Under the pieces are notes generated by a model that saw only the letters and a program-made list of their open reading frames with translations, ran no database searches and was not told the origin of the DNA. The translations under genes were made by a program, and so were the position numbers. Below are positions 1-12,251 of a DNA stretch of 64,000 bases, in pieces. The stretch's first letter is position 1; each line of letters begins with the position of its first letter. Source of the stretch: Rhynchopus sp. YZ270_cl-10 (taxonomy: Eukaryota > Euglenozoa > Diplonemea > Diplonemida > Diplonemidae); assembly GCA_964035575.1 (NCBI GenBank), contig OZ037895.1:868001-932000 (forward strand). Direction: 5' to 3'.

Positions 1-1200
1 TCACCCCCTCCCCACCCCCTCCCCGCCAATTCACCCGACAGGTAATTGAGCAATCAACAAAAAGTATTCTTTTTTATCTTCCTTTTCTCAGTTATTATTA
101 TTATTTTTTTGTGTTCTGTTATTACACTTTATATCCTATTTGATTAATTATCGTTCGCTTGGTAAAGTGCTGTTCGCAGCTGTACCCGTTGCCAAGCTTT
201 TTACTTTGTGTTTATTTCTTGTAATTTTACTTCATTGGTTCACATACCATTGGCAGCCTTACGACCATTGATTTTTTTTTCGGTGGGATATACACGCGAG
301 GCTTAGTTAGGTTCATCTTTTAAACGCTTTTTCTTATATTTTTTTTTCGCTGCTTTTTCGCTGCCTTGAGCATCTAAATCAAAGCATAATCCAGCGCTCA
401 GCTTTTTTTTTTGACACACCTGGTTTTGTGTGCAATGTTCCTCTCGGGGGAACTGTCGCGACTGCTTCTGTTATTTATGTTCACTTAAACCCCTTTCCTT
501 TCCTTTTTTGCACTCTCAATTTATTTAAATTATTTTTTTATCGTGTTGTAGTGGTGGTGGAGGTGTGGTTACACCCCACAAATTCCCCCTCCCACAAAAC
601 TCTAAAATAAATCAAAATAAAGGAGATACACATGTCACGATCGGGCTGTTGTATTTCAAGTCAAAGTTTGATTTATGTGTTCCATTTTTTATTGTTATGT
701 TATTTCTTGCCCTGTTGGATAGGTCTTTACAAATTTAAGTTCTGCACACCTTTTGCTGATACATTGTGTGTAGAAAACTTCTAAGCGTAAGCTTCATTCA
801 CATGACATTTTATCACATCCTCTCAAAACTCCCCCCCCGAATTTACCTGGATTCCACGAAACCTTTTCCCATCCCTATTCTACATTCTCTCTCCCCCCCG
901 TTGGAAGGAAATACTACCTTTTGAATCAAAAGAAAAAAAAAACCCATCTCGTTTTGCTTTTTTTCTTTTTTTCATCCCCCCTGCCGTGCTTTACACCTTT
1001 TACTTTTCCTCAATTTATCCCCCTATGTTCCTATGGGAAGATAACTCCATCTTTAAGAGAAGAAAAAAGAAAAAAAAAAACTGCTTTGTGGTGTGGCTGC
1101 ATGGAGGGGGGTGCAAAAAGTGTGCAGAAGTACGCAAGAAAAGTGCGAATCACCCCTCCTCGGGCCACATCAGTTATATTTTTTTTTTAACGAATATGAT

Positions 1201-1240
1201 AAGGTGACTAAACACGAGAGGCTTAGGATCATCTTATAAA
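1201..1240 (+). repeat. Family A hairpin repeat, copy
   Basis: This copy reads AAGGTGACTAA followed by the loop ACGAGAG, the 3' arm GCTTAG and the tail ATCATCTTATAAA. The stem is CTAAaC/GCTTAG with one mismatch. It belongs to the most frequent interspersed repeat in the window. Other copies lie at 4272-4299, 25590-25620, 48914-48947, 51649-51685, 51746-51786 and 60525-60565, with stem-variant copies at 5361-5404, 25964-26000, 30811-30840 and 49091-49130. See the findings for stem covariation. Confidence 0.7.
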
Positions 1241-1241
1241 T

Positions 1242-1351
1242 GGTGCTTTCGGAAGTCGGTCAACGACCTGTCAGCGACGTGTCAATATCAGGGTGTGTGT
1301 ATGGAGTCCCTGTGTCAGCGACCTGTCAATATCGACCCCTCCCGGAGCACC
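1242..1351. mobile_element. Family E short element with terminal inverted repeats
   Basis: A 110-bp unit runs from GGTGCTTTCGG to CCCGGAGCACC, so its ends form an imperfect inverted repeat (six perfect outer bases). Inside are repeats of GACCTGTCAGC and the phrase GTCAATATC. A second near-complete copy sits at 59780-59898, and partial copies lie at about 55419-55460 and 56737-56783. The size and inverted ends suggest a miniature non-autonomous DNA element. No transposase is visible and I could not define a clear target duplication. Confidence 0.6.
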
Positions 1352-4300
1352 AATAAACTTTTCTTTTTTTTACGTATACCGCCTTAAAAGCGGTGTTGTG
1401 TCCAAGGCTACCTAAGTTTGATTTGTAGACAACAACAACGTTATCTTTTGTAAAGTTTTTTATATTATTATCTGGCCCAAAAAAAAAAAAAACAATGCCT
1501 CGAAAAAATTGTGTTGCCCTTTGTTCTTTGTTTCCCGGTGGGTAGATGGTTGCCTGTGCTCTGCTTTCATGACGTTGATTGTTTTCCGTGAAAAGCCATA
1601 AAACGTCACATTGCTTTCTCAGGTGTATGAAAAAAAAAAAAAATAATAATAATGTGTGAGAAAGGGGGGGAGAGAGACGGAATGTGGTGAACAACACTCT
1701 TTCCTCCTCACCCTAAATAGGCCGAGTAAAAAAATTAATGGATTTTTATTTTGAGATGCGCGCACCGAGTCAAAAAAAAAATATTTCCAAGATTTTCTTT
1801 TTTGGGGTGACAAAGCACACTGAGGCTTAGATTCATCCGTTATAAAATAAATCCATTTTTTTTTTTTTTATTGTGTGTCCCACAGCCGAAATACACTCTA
1901 ATCTCTGCTCGGTTCCTTAAGGTGTGTAGGGTCAGAGGTTTTTACGACCTTTTCCCTACCTCCCCCCCTTTTTTCTCATCACCACCTCCCCCCCATTAAC
2001 CTACTGAAGGTCACGAAGAGTAGGGCCAGCTTCGGATCGTTAACGATTACTCTGATCCATTTCCCCACCCCCTTTCACGCCCATAATTTTTCTGTACTTT
2101 GTACTTTTTTTTTTTTAGAATCTTTTCGAAAAAGAAAAAGAGAAAAAAAAAAAGAAAATTTTTCAACAATCATCATATATTTCTCTCCCCCATACACACA
2201 ACCTACTAATTTATTTGGTGACTATAGGCACGGCTTAGGTTCATCTTATAAATTTTTTTTATTTTATTGTTCTCGTACTGTGCTGTATTTATAGACGCTG
2301 CCAAAAAAGAAATGATAATTTCCACCCCCCTGATGTACCACTCTTTTTCAATTTTGTGTCGACATAAAATCATGCCAACACAAATGCCGAATATGATCGA
2401 GTACACGTGTGCGTGGTTGTCTTTGTAATATGAGTGCTTGGGGAGTAGATAGTACATTCTTTTAGTATTTACTGTTTTTTGCACGCCTGCTGCCGTCCTT
2501 AAACGTGGTAGCGGTTTTGTTAAAGTGGTAACTCTATAAGATGTATTACGCTTCTCATTTCTCGGAAATAGAAAAAAAGACCGTTTTTTGAGTTTTCCTC
2601 GTTGAGCAGCTTACGTCCCTAAAAAAACATTATTTTGCACGTTCCATTTTTTTTTATACCCTTCTCATTCTCTCACGTCTTTTTTTTTTTTTTTTTCGAT
2701 TTTTTCTGTACCTTTTTTCTGTACGGTGATGGGCCTGATCAACTTCCATTTCTTATTCTTTCAAAACATAACAAAAAAAAAAACACATTGTCGGAAACTA
2801 CCGGTTTTTGTATACAAAATTAAATGCTCTTTTTTTTGCGATTTTTTGTGAGAAAATAGTCTGCTTCCATGACGCACCTCCTTGGTGTGGCTTAGTCGTT
2901 ATCCGAATGAAGTAAAGTCCTAAACCTGTCCTGTCCTGTACTGTGCTCAAAAAAAAAAGAAAAAAGAGGGCTTCGGCCAAAAAAATTGAGAACAGACCAG
3001 ACCCTAGGCTCACTGCCTCGGAGTGATTAGGCTTTGCTGACACAAACAACGACGAAAAAGAGAAGAGAATAAAAAAAAACGTAGTGCAAAGGCTTCGGCC
3101 GATGACCTCGAAATGGATGTAGGACTGCATGGTTGGGGTCCACCCCCGGTGCACCGGTTGCGTACCAAAGGTACACCTGTCGAGTTGCACGCCACAGTAA
3201 ACTGAGTATAGTAAACTCGAGTAAAATAATGCCTACTTTATTGGTCGTCCAATTTAAATGGCTATTTGTCCTTGTGCAAAGGGCGTGATACAGCTGATAC
3301 AGACAGCATTTACGAATTATTTTTTTTTCTTAGTTTGAAGGTAACTCAGCACTACGAGAGAGGCTTGAGTGTATCTTACAAGCTTTTTTTCCCCCTCTTT
3401 TGTTGGAGACAGTGTTGCACACATCCTACAGTCCCCCGAAGAAACTTGGCGTCCAAAAAAAAAAAGCGGGTTTTGAGATTTTTAAAGACATAATATTATG
3501 ATGATGCCTTATGGACGAAATATGCTTGGACAGACTGTAAATTTTCAGTGAGCATGCTGACTTGAATTTTTTTCTTTCCCCTTCCCCTTTCCCCCCCTCG
3601 CTGCTTTTTTTTTTCAGACCATTTATTTATTTATGCATTTGTTTTCAGAAAACCCCCCCTTTTTCTATTTTTTCTAAGGTTGACACTACGCAACGAGCGG
3701 TTTTATCTTACCATGCTCGGGCACCAACTTTTTTTTTTTTTTGTGGGTACTGCAAAACAGCATTTGCATTGTACGAATATCGCCAAAAACAAATGGTACA
3801 CTCCGATCCTCTACCCTTAACAAAATCACAGCAAAGCGCAACAAAAAAAAAACAAAACAAAAACAAAAACAAAAGAAACACTGCGTACAGGATTCTCAGT
3901 TCAAGTACGACCGTTTTTTTCTTTCAAATTTTTCTCCAAAAAAAAAATGTCAAAGTTTTCCTCACCCCGCTCTCCCCTTCGCCACTTTTTGCAAACTAAG
4001 CTGAGTACCCCGCTTTCGCATAGAATGATACAAACAAATAAAGCGTATAAGGCGGAAATGGAGGGGGGGAAAGGGGGGGGAAGGAAAACGTGGTGGGTGA
4101 AACGGAAAAAAAAAAAGGGGTTGAGCTGGACAGACTGGGTCACCTCTCACCTAAACCCTCCCTCCTCCCTTTTCCCCTTGTTTTTTTGTCCCAGTTTCGC
4201 TTCTTGTTGCTGTTGGCGAGGAGAGAAGAAAGGGTTTTTGTGCCTCATCACAAGGTGCGATGAATCCAGAGGAGAGGCTTAGGTTCATCTTATAAAAAAC

Positions 4301-4638
4301 CCTTTTCGTTTTTTTTTCTCTTCTGCTTCCGTGTGTAGTTTGGTGTATATAACAATTTGTCAATACAAAATACAGCTCAATCTTATCAATTTTTCTATTT
4401 TTTTTTTTAAACCGAAGTTCAGTGTCTTCGTCGGTAATGATGTTAACACTGGCAGCTTCACCTATTAAAAAAAAACAAAAAGGGCTTCTCACCTGTTGAA
4501 ATTTTGTCTTTCACGCAAAAACCGTTGAGGACAAAATTTAGAAAAAAAAAACCAAAAGGGAACCCCTTTTTTCTATTAAAATTTTTTCGAATAGAAGGGT
4601 GAAAAAAAAAGAAAAAATAGTGCCAAGAAAAGAAATAA

Positions 4639-4708
4639 CAGTGGAGATTGCACAAACTGTGGCAACACAACTGAGGCAACTACACTACTCCAACAATTTA
4701 TCAAGAAA
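4639..4708 (+). repeat. Family C interspersed repeat, copy
   Basis: A roughly 70-bp unit begins CAGTGGAGATTGCACAA and ends CTACTCCAACAATTTATCAAG. Near-identical copies are at 6015-6088 and 20343-20410. More diverged copies keep only the 3' part (TACACTAATnCAACnAA), at about 7556-7600, 30297-30345, 42661-42720, 48704-48760 and 50708-50750. All are intergenic. The class is unknown, and no RNA polymerase III boxes are convincing. Confidence 0.65.
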
Positions 4709-4786
4709 TGTGTCAAACCAGAGTGTCTTTTAAATGAGCGTCGCATGCGAAGCTTCTGTATTGTTCTTTTATGTCAACTTACGAAA

Positions 4787-4898
4787 TGGATGTATGACTT
4801 GCATGGTGTTTGGGGGTCCACCTCTGGTGCACCCGGTTATTGTACCAAAGGTACGCTCTTCGCGAAGAGGGATTTTTTTTGTATTTCAAGCCAACCTT
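4787..4898 (+). repeat. Family D interspersed repeat, copy
   Basis: A roughly 110-bp unit contains AAATGGATGTA, then GGGTCCACC, CGGTGnACC, ACCAAAGGTAC and a 3' part TTTGTATTTCAAGnCAACCTT. Other copies are at 3108-3190, 60404-60505 (well preserved), 32733-32775 (3' half), 46695-46738 (3' half) and about 60655-60740, just 5' of the adenylate cyclase start. The element is always followed by a T run. No coding capacity or tRNA-like fold was recognised. Confidence 0.6.
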
Positions 4899-5459
4899 TC
4901 TTTTTTGTCTTTTTGCCTTTTTTTTCTTTTACTTACCTATCAGAGTTACTATTTTTTTTGCTTTTTATTGTACGAGATGTCTTTAATCTTTGAATTATTC
5001 CGCTACATACGAGGGGAAAATTATTATCTTGCCTGCGACACGGTGGAGAGGTTTATTTTTCCTGTCTATTTGGTATTTCCCAGAAACACCTCTTTTTTTT
5101 ACATCAAAAAAGACGTGCTTTCCTTTTTCTTCTGTCGCCCTCATGAAGGAGGAAATAGAAACACACGCATTTTGAACACACTTTGCGATTCTGGGGACGA
5201 ACCGCGCTGCAGAGCCACGCCTCACCAAACATGGCCGAGGATGTGTGCGTTTCACCACCACCTCCCCCATAGGTTTTTTTTTATTCGTGTGATGAATGTT
5301 TAAGTTTCTATTTTATGCTCTCAATTTATTGAATGCATACATTGAAATACTTTTTATATTGAAGATATGTGCACGGAGCCTGAGAGGCACATGCATCTTA
5401 CAAGTTTTCTTTTATTTTTTTGGCGCGAAATTTTTGACGTTTCTGTTTATTCCTTCTTA

Positions 5460-5863
5460 TACCGTAATCGTAAGAATACTGGGGCGTAAAATATTTGGGA
5501 CGTAAATATTCTGGGGCGTAACAAAACTGGGACATTTTGGGCTTTTTTAAACTTGGGACATTTTTACGTCCCAGAATATTTACGTCCCAGAATTGTCTGT
5601 GTGACCTTCCCCCCTCCCTCACCCATGCACTTAGGTGCAAACCCAAACATGTCCAACAAACAAAAAAAATATACATACTTGGGCCGGTTATGATCCCTCC
5701 GCCAACCAGCCGCACCCACCACCCACCACCCACACCCCCAAAAAATTGACAAGTACCCGGAAAGCCGCCCGAACAATTCTGGGACGTAACAAAACTGGGA
5801 CAATTGGGGGAAAATCTGAAACTTGGGACATTTTTACGTCCCAGAATTCTTACGATTACGGTA
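5460..5863. mobile_element. TA-flanked inverted-repeat element (404 bp)
   Basis: The left end reads TACCGTAATCGTAAGAATAC and the right end is its reverse complement with about two differences over roughly 30 bp. Each end is flanked by TA (5458-5459 and 5864-5865), as expected of Tc1/mariner-type insertion. Each arm also contains further inverted copies of CTGGGACGTAA and TTACGTCCCAG, so each arm could fold on itself. The centre (about 5605-5760) has no coding sequence. It is therefore a non-autonomous miniature element; the superfamily assignment rests only on the TA duplication. Confidence 0.75.
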
Positions 5864-7724
5864 TATTTTTTTATATAGATGTGTGTGAGGTCCATTCATG
5901 TTTTCATAATCTCTTCTTCTTCTTCTTCTTTTTCTTCCTTTGCGTTTGTCATTTTTTTTTTTTTTTATCATTTTCGGAAAGGCTGAGTGCCCACCTTGCA
6001 AAAAGAACAGTGGACAGTGGAGATTGCACAAATGTGACAACACAACCGAGGCAAACTACACTACTCCAAACAATTTTATCAAGAAAAGAAAAGAAAACTC
6101 CACACAAAAAAAGCTGGTCACCAGTCCCTCCCCGCTCTTTTTTATTTTTTTTGTTTTTGTTTATGTGAAGAGTTATTTTCTTCCCGAACCAAAAAAAAAA
6201 GAAAAGAAAAAAAGACTTTGGGGAAAATGGAACTTTCTTGCACATGCGGCAACTACACACTATTCCTTCAACATAAAAAGGTGCGCCTGCCCTGAAACGT
6301 ACTTTTTTCATAAAAAAAGCTACGAAAAATTGGGCACATTTAGTGCACCCTATGCACTAAACACCTTCTAACAAATGTTGCTCTCCCCTTACTACATCTA
6401 TACCTTCAGTAGTAAAAAGTGGAGATTGCACATTGAGGGGGTATCGTACTACCTACAAACCTTTCACAAAAAAAAGGGGGAGCACAGCAAGAGCTCCCGC
6501 TGGAAGCAAATTTACTAATTTTTGCAAAAGGTAGCGACTATTTGCTAAAGCAGAGTCGTGTCCTTGCCAACCTTTCTGTTTTTGTTTTTGTTTTTGTTTT
6601 TTTTTTTGGTTTTTTTATTTTATTCCTACGAAGCTTGCTTTAAAGGAGAAATAGTATATCCGGGTACTGCCAAAATCATTCCTAAAAAAACCAGGAGGAT
6701 TCGTGCAAATCAAAACGAAACAACTTTACCTTACCCGATCCTATTTTGTCCTCATACATCTCTCCTTTTATTTATTTCCAAGGGGACCAAAACATCGAGA
6801 GGCTTAAGAAAACTGTAAGTTCATCTAAAGCGTCTTTTTGAGTAGGGTTGAGTTTAACAAATTTTTCCCCCTTTTTTTGCGGACGGTCGTCCATTTTCCA
6901 ACCCCAACCCACAGAAATAGGGGGGTTTTTTTTTCCTGTTTTGCCCCCCCACACAGTTTTGATTTTTTTGCTGTGCTTCATTCACGCTGTATTTGTTACC
7001 CAAAATCCCCCCCTTCCCTCCCTTTGATGCAATTTGCAGATTGTTTTCTGTAGCTTTGAAGGGAGGGAAAAAAAATGTAAACAGTTACGTACCAGTGACG
7101 CGCGCTGCTGAGTCCACCAGAGGTTGTCAGCGTCACGTGTACTTCATAGGTTACTGTGAACTTACAGTGAACGAAAAAAGAAAAAAAGAAAAAAAAAGTG
7201 TCTTCTCTCCCCCCTCCTCCACCCCCTCCCATCTTTGTTGTTGTTAGCAGTTCCATACAAAAAAAAAAATTTTTTTTTTCCCACCTTTATTTATAGGTCA
7301 ATTGAAAGAGACGCCTAAAAAGGGGGGTAAAAGGGGGGGTTCTGGTAAAAGGAAGGTGAGAGAAATTTGGTGAAACCTATTATGATAGCTGGACAATGTG
7401 TGTGTTCTTTTATAGCAAAGGCCTCAAAAGGGGGGGGAAAAAATACTCCCTTTTTTCTTTTTTTTTTTGAGATGTGTTTTTATTTGCTATACCTATCCAG
7501 TCTATCTGTTATGGTTTCCATCCCCCCCTTGATCCATCCCAAAACAAAAAGCTAGTGGAGCACACTCTAGGGTGGCTGCACTAATACAAACCAAGTTTTT
7601 TTTTTTAAATACTCAGGCAGCATTCGCTAGTGGGAAGATCAATCAGGGCAGCCCTTACAGGCACTGTGCCGAAGTGCTCCCGCCAAGTTTTCAAAAAACA
7701 TTTTCAAACCCTCCTGATCCATCC

Positions 7725-7864
7725 TCCCCTATGCGATAGTGGGATAACTTACAAAGTACTACAATGAAATGCAATACAAAACAAACAGAGTAGCAAAAAC
7801 AAAAACAAAAACAACATAGTTGAAACAAACTTTTTCAAACTCCCCTATGCGATAGTGGGATAGA
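7725..7864. repeat. Duplicated small palindrome
   Basis: TCCCCTATGCGATAGTGGGATA appears twice, at about 7724-7746 and 7842-7864. The core CTATGCGATAG is a perfect small palindrome with a GCG loop. The sequence between the copies is AC-rich and shows nothing else recognisable. Confidence 0.5.
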
Positions 7865-8720
7865 GGTGTGTGCACAATACGCATTTCATCTTCTTTTTAC
7901 AAGTTATCATTTGCGCACAAAAGGAACACAAACCAAAAAACGCAAAAATAACAAACAAAAAAAAAAAGCTTCACCCAAAATCCTTAGGGGATGAATTGAC
8001 GCCCTCTTTTTTTTCGTGGAGTGTCAGTGCCTGCGTCCCAGAGGCGTTTGGCACTATCATCTTCACTTTTTTTTTTTTTGCCTTTTTTTTTTTGTGTGGA
8101 AACCTATCACCCAATCCCCACCCCCCCTTCCACTGTTTGGCATTAAAAAAAAATTCTTTTTTAAAATGCAAGCAGAACTCCCTCTCTCTCTCCCCCCCTC
8201 TGCCTTTTTACGTTGTTACCCTTTCCTATTGTCTTCGAGGTTCCGGATTTTGAAGAAAAAAAAAATGTTGCGATTTGCTTGACTTTTCTTATAAAAGAGG
8301 GAAAAAACAAAAAAAAAGTGATAAACATGATAGTGAAAGACTGTCTGAATGACAGCTGCACTCAACCATCAGCTTATTTTAAAAAAAAAGGAAGAAAAAA
8401 ACACCCCTCACAACAAAAGCCCCCCCACCTCTTTGGTGGGCAGTTGTCAATACAAAAAAAAGCAACAACATAAAAAAAAAAAACCCCAAGGCCGAAGAAG
8501 AAGGGAACGCGGACAAAAAGAGAAGAACCTCACACCCAGCTATTTCTTTTAATATATCCCTACATTGTGTTTTTTCTTAAAAACTGCGTCTATGTGCTTC
8601 TCTATCCATGCTACAAGCTATAAAGGAGAAATCGTTCTGATGGTACGGTCGCATCTCACGCCTAACACAGGATTGTACGATCAACGAAACTACCTTTCTG
8701 TTACTATTCTTACCTCTTCC

Positions 8721-8822
8721 CAACCGGATCCAACACAGGCCTCATGACCCTGCGTCTCCAATGATCCTTTCATTCATCTGACTGATGAGAGGAAGCGGGA
8801 GGGGGAGAGCAGATCAGATGTG
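8721..8822 (+). repeat. Repeat shared with the 5' flank of the gene at 35566
   Basis: This segment and 35374-35456 share ordered blocks: AACCGGA, ACACAGG, CAATGATCC, TTCATCTG, TGATGAGnGGAAGCG and CTGATGTG/CAGATGTG. Each copy lies 110-160 bp 5' of a gene start. It may simply be another interspersed repeat, or it may be part of the 5' region of transcripts. The TGATGAG block recalls a hammerhead ribozyme core, but the partner GAA strand is not in place. Confidence 0.45.
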
Positions 8823-8982
8823 GACTACAAGGCTAGGGGTCGACCCTTCGGGTGTATCGGTCAAATGTACTCAGGTGCACTGAGGGGGGTGTTTTTTTTT
8901 TTGGATTTCAAATCAGCTTTTGTTATCTCTTTCTTCACCTCACACCCCCCACTCTTCTCACACAGAAAGATACACAGCACCC

Positions 8983-11900
8983 ATGAATCCATACGGCCAA
9001 CCCCCCATGCCCCCAGGCATGTATATGTACGGGTACATGCCTGTCCCTGGGCAGTATCCTGGAGGTGTCCCTATGTCGGTTCCTGCAGGGGTGCCCGGGT
9101 CTATGCCAATGGGAGTGCCACCTGGGATGCCACCTGGGGTACCACATGGTGTGCCACATGGGGTACCTCCAGTGGTGCAGCAGGGGTTGGCGCCACAGAT
9201 TCCACAGGGGGTGCCACAGCGGGCAGCTGTGCCTGCATCGGACCTCAAAACAAGCACAATCTATGTAGGCAACCTTGCCCCGGTCACAACAAACGAAGAG
9301 CTCAAAACGTTGTTCTCACAATTCGCCCCGGTGGTGCATGTGAACGTCGGTGGGCCTGAGGGGGGTACACATAAGTACGGCTTTGTGGACCTCGCGACAG
9401 CAGTGGAACAGTCTGAGGTGTTGGCGCTCAATGGGCAGATCCTAAACGGCAGGCCAATGAAGGTCGGGCATGCGAAAGGGACAGGTGCTGCAGGGGGTGG
9501 TGGTGTGCGTGTGAATACAATTGTCCCGCAGGTCGCGGCAGACGGACCAAAAGGGTTCAGTGTGTATGTAGGGAATCTCGACAATGCAACAACCACGGAA
9601 GGGCTCAAGGAGTTCTTCTCAAAGGTATGTTGTTCTTTTTGGAAATTTCAGCCAAAAAAAGGGCCGTTGCTTTCTGTTGAGTTGAAAGGATATGAAGCTA
9701 AATTTTGGTCATTCCGCAATGTGATTTTGTGTTTAGTCTTAAACTAAAACTGTTCAGTCCGCTCCGTCGGATTTTTTTATGTGATTTTTTTCTTTGAATT
9801 TGTTTTATTTCAGGCTGGCGTTGTGAGCGAAGCGCTAGTGTGCGGACCGGACACAGGAGAGCATAGATTCGGTATGTGGATATTCCTCCCCACCCACAAC
9901 CTCCCTCCCCCTTCTTTGCTTGACATCGACTTCACTTTCAAAGGCACAGTTTATCTCTCACAAGTTAAAAGGTGAAGGCCGAAGAAAAGTTTTTTTTCTA
10001 CAACAAATTATTGCCAGTTCTATAAAGATTGGCGCAACAAAGTGCCCTCCATGGTTTCGATAACCCGCAGAGAAACTGGTATCTGTGTCCACAGAGGCGT
10101 TTGTACTACCAATACTCACTTCAGTGCTGTCGTGCCTGATCAGGCTGGTATGGCATTTGCCATACCTATGGGCAAGGTCCGCCCTCCTGCCCTACCAGGA
10201 TTTTTTTATTTTATTTTATTTTTTTGAGGAGGGGTTCGGCAGGCATTTTGCTAACCATCGTTACGAGTTTTTGGCGTTTTTCTCTCATCGTTTCATCGAC
10301 CGTGGGAGACCAGAACGCGACTCAATTGGTCAAACGCCGAAGGAAAAGGAAGCATGCAGCATGGCGGAAGAAAAAAAAGTAGCGTACCGTGCGCCTGCGG
10401 CGCAAGCTTGCAATGCACCCTTCCCATGACACAGTTTGGCTGTAAAAATGGTCAATTTTAAGCGCATTTTTGCGTACCGTGGCTTCGCCAGAAACTTTCG
10501 TTTTTAGAAAAATACGTAAGTAAACTTTACGGAAACTGACGTTAATTACGAACGACAGCGCTACTTTATGGCAACATTTTTTAGAAATACCGTGGCTTCG
10601 CCTGGAACCGTTGGTTGCCGTGGTTCTTTTATAGATCTACTGAGGTTACTGATACGACAGCTGACACCCACTACGGCTTGTGGTTCACCCTCCCCACCCG
10701 CCTTTCACGATTTTGTGCATCAGAGGGGAAAAAGAGCCTCACCTTCTTGCACTGGCAGGGAGTCGCGTGCAGCGACCGCTTTTACGGGGGGAAAGCTCGG
10801 GACCTTTTTTTGCGGGTTTTTTTTGGCCTGCCCTACCAGTGCCCTACCTATTAAATTTTTTTTTCAAAACTCAGCGACAGCACTGACTCACTTATTTATT
10901 CTTGTTTTTTTTTGCTATATTTTTTATTCTCCTCTTTCTCTCAGGCTTTGTCGACTTCGAAACCGAAGAGCACCAGCAGGCCGCACTTACACTGAACGGG
11001 AAGGACTTCATGGGGAAGTCCCTCAAGGTGGGCATTGCAAAGGGTGGAGGGGCAGCTGCGAGTCAGAAGGCAGAGGTATCACAAAACACCTTTTCCCCGC
11101 AAAATCTCAAAAAACCCTAGCCCACAAATACCCTCCCCTTTCCATTCCAACACGTCAGACCACCCCCACCTCCTTTGGTGTGGTCATGGACACTGCACTA
11201 CAGGAGTGGTCATTGAGGGCTGCGTAGCCACACCTTCTCTGCCCTTCAATCCCACCCTTTATTGGACTATCGGGATAGGGCATTTTTTGTGATCTGGATA
11301 TGGCTCCAGTAAATAAAGGAATTTATTTATTTTAAAGGGGTGCCCCGTCGATTATTTACCTTTTGTAATATTTACCTTCGTGTATTATTTACCTTTTTAA
11401 TGCCAAACATTGTATTATTTACCTTTCGTGTATTATTTACCTTTTGAATTGGCATTTAATTAATTAATTTTCCGCCCCGCTTTTTTTGGGTGAAGTTCTG
11501 AGGCACTGGACGTGTCGCTGAAGCTCTCAACGTCCAGGTCCAGGCTCGCCACGCTTGCCTCGTCGAGGCCGACGACCACCTCGCAGCGGCCACGGCGCAC
11601 CTCATCCCACTGGTGGTTCAGCTCTGCAAGGGTCGAGGCGTTCAACATGACGGCGAGAGGGGTTCCGGGGAGGGGGAAGGGCGGGGTGTGAAAATCTGTT
11701 GTGCAGTGAGTCGGGGGTCTAGTGGGTGTGCATCGAAAACAGGACCGTTTACCCGCAATAGGTCAAACCGTATATTATTTACCTTTTGAATTAATAAAGT
11801 CCAAATATTGTATTATTTACCTTCCATGTATTATTTACCTTCCATGTATTATTTACCTTTTCAAAAGGTAAATAATCGACGGAGCACCCCTTTACTCTAA

Positions 11901-12251
11901 ACCCCCCCTTCTCCCTTTCAGGTGGGCCATACTACCCAAGCTCTATACTCGCAAATGCTGCAGCTTCAGCAGCAGCAGTACCTGCAGCGGATGGGTGGGG
12001 AGAAGCGAGAGACACGAGAGAGGCGGCGGAAGCGATCAGAAACCGACTCCTCTGAGTCGGACGCAGGTGTGAGCAGACGGCGGCGTCGGAGAAGGTCGTC
12101 ATCAACCCCTGCAGAGCGACGGGAACGGGAAAGAGAACGGGAAAGGGAAAGGGAACGTCGCAGCAGCGCACGAAGAAACGAAGACCGCCGCCGCCGCCGC
12201 TCCACATCCCCACGCCGTGATCGTGACAGAAGGGGGGACCGACGAAGATAG
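8983..12251 (+). CDS. SR-type splicing factor with two RRMs and an RS domain
   Basis: Four exons can be read: 8983-9624, 9814-9871, 10945-11075 and 11922-12251. They join in frame to about 385 residues. The N-terminus (1-85) is Met/Pro/Gly/Val-rich. RRM1 (about 90-165) carries IYVGNL as RNP2 and KYGFVDL as RNP1. RRM2 (about 192-270) carries VYVGNL, and its RNP1 HRFGFVDF is rebuilt exactly across intron 2. A Gln-rich stretch follows, then an Arg/Ser/Glu-rich tail (about 304-385) with SPRRDRDRR-like repeats. RRM pairs plus an RS tail are typical of nuclear SR or SR-related splicing regulators. The ATG at 8983 is chosen over an upstream in-frame ATG because a CACAG site (possible acceptor) lies between them and the sequence upstream is low-complexity. 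Introns 2 and 3 are long and hold repeats. The exact family member is not identified. Confidence 0.88.
10305..10500 (+). repeat. Family H repeat inside intron 2 of the SR gene
   Basis: The block begins CCAGAACGCGACTCAATTGG, continues through GAAGCATGCAGCATGGC and contains GTGCGCCTGCGGCGCAAG. It recurs at about 47209-47340. GTACCGTGGCTTCGCC follows in both places (10478, 10588, 47377). It is non-coding and its class is unknown. It shows that interspersed elements of the spacers also occupy introns. Confidence 0.65.
11335..11892. mobile_element. TA-flanked inverted-repeat element in intron 3, with a coding-like core
   Basis: The ends begin AAGGGGTGCCCCGTCGATTA on the left and its reverse complement on the right, matching at 30 of 31 positions. 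TA flanks both sides (11333-11334, 11893-11894). Both arms contain many copies of TATTATTTACCTT. The centre (about 11460-11700) is GC-rich and abruptly different. It holds a 62-residue minus-strand frame (11460-11648) with a gene-like composition, beginning MLNASTLAELNHQWDEV. I infer a non-autonomous Tc1/mariner-like element that may have captured a host gene fragment. It lies wholly inside an intron of the SR gene. Confidence 0.75.

Larger units (their letters stand above)
1..8982. other. Gene-free repeat-rich flank
   Basis: No reading frame here looks coding. The open frames run through homopolymer A/T tracts and translate to Phe/Lys/Pro-rich low-complexity sequence, unlike the clean frames further right. 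The stretch is a mosaic of short interspersed repeats described separately: hairpin family A, direct-repeat families B, C and D, one complete family E element (1242-1351) and a TA-flanked inverted-repeat element (5460-5863). The last 260 bases before the first gene contain a repeat shared with the 5' flank of the gene at 35566. Confidence 0.75.

Noticed and set aside
8721-8822. Hammerhead ribozyme
   Set aside because: CTGATGAG is present but the conserved GAA strand and the three helices cannot be placed in this copy or in the one at 35374.
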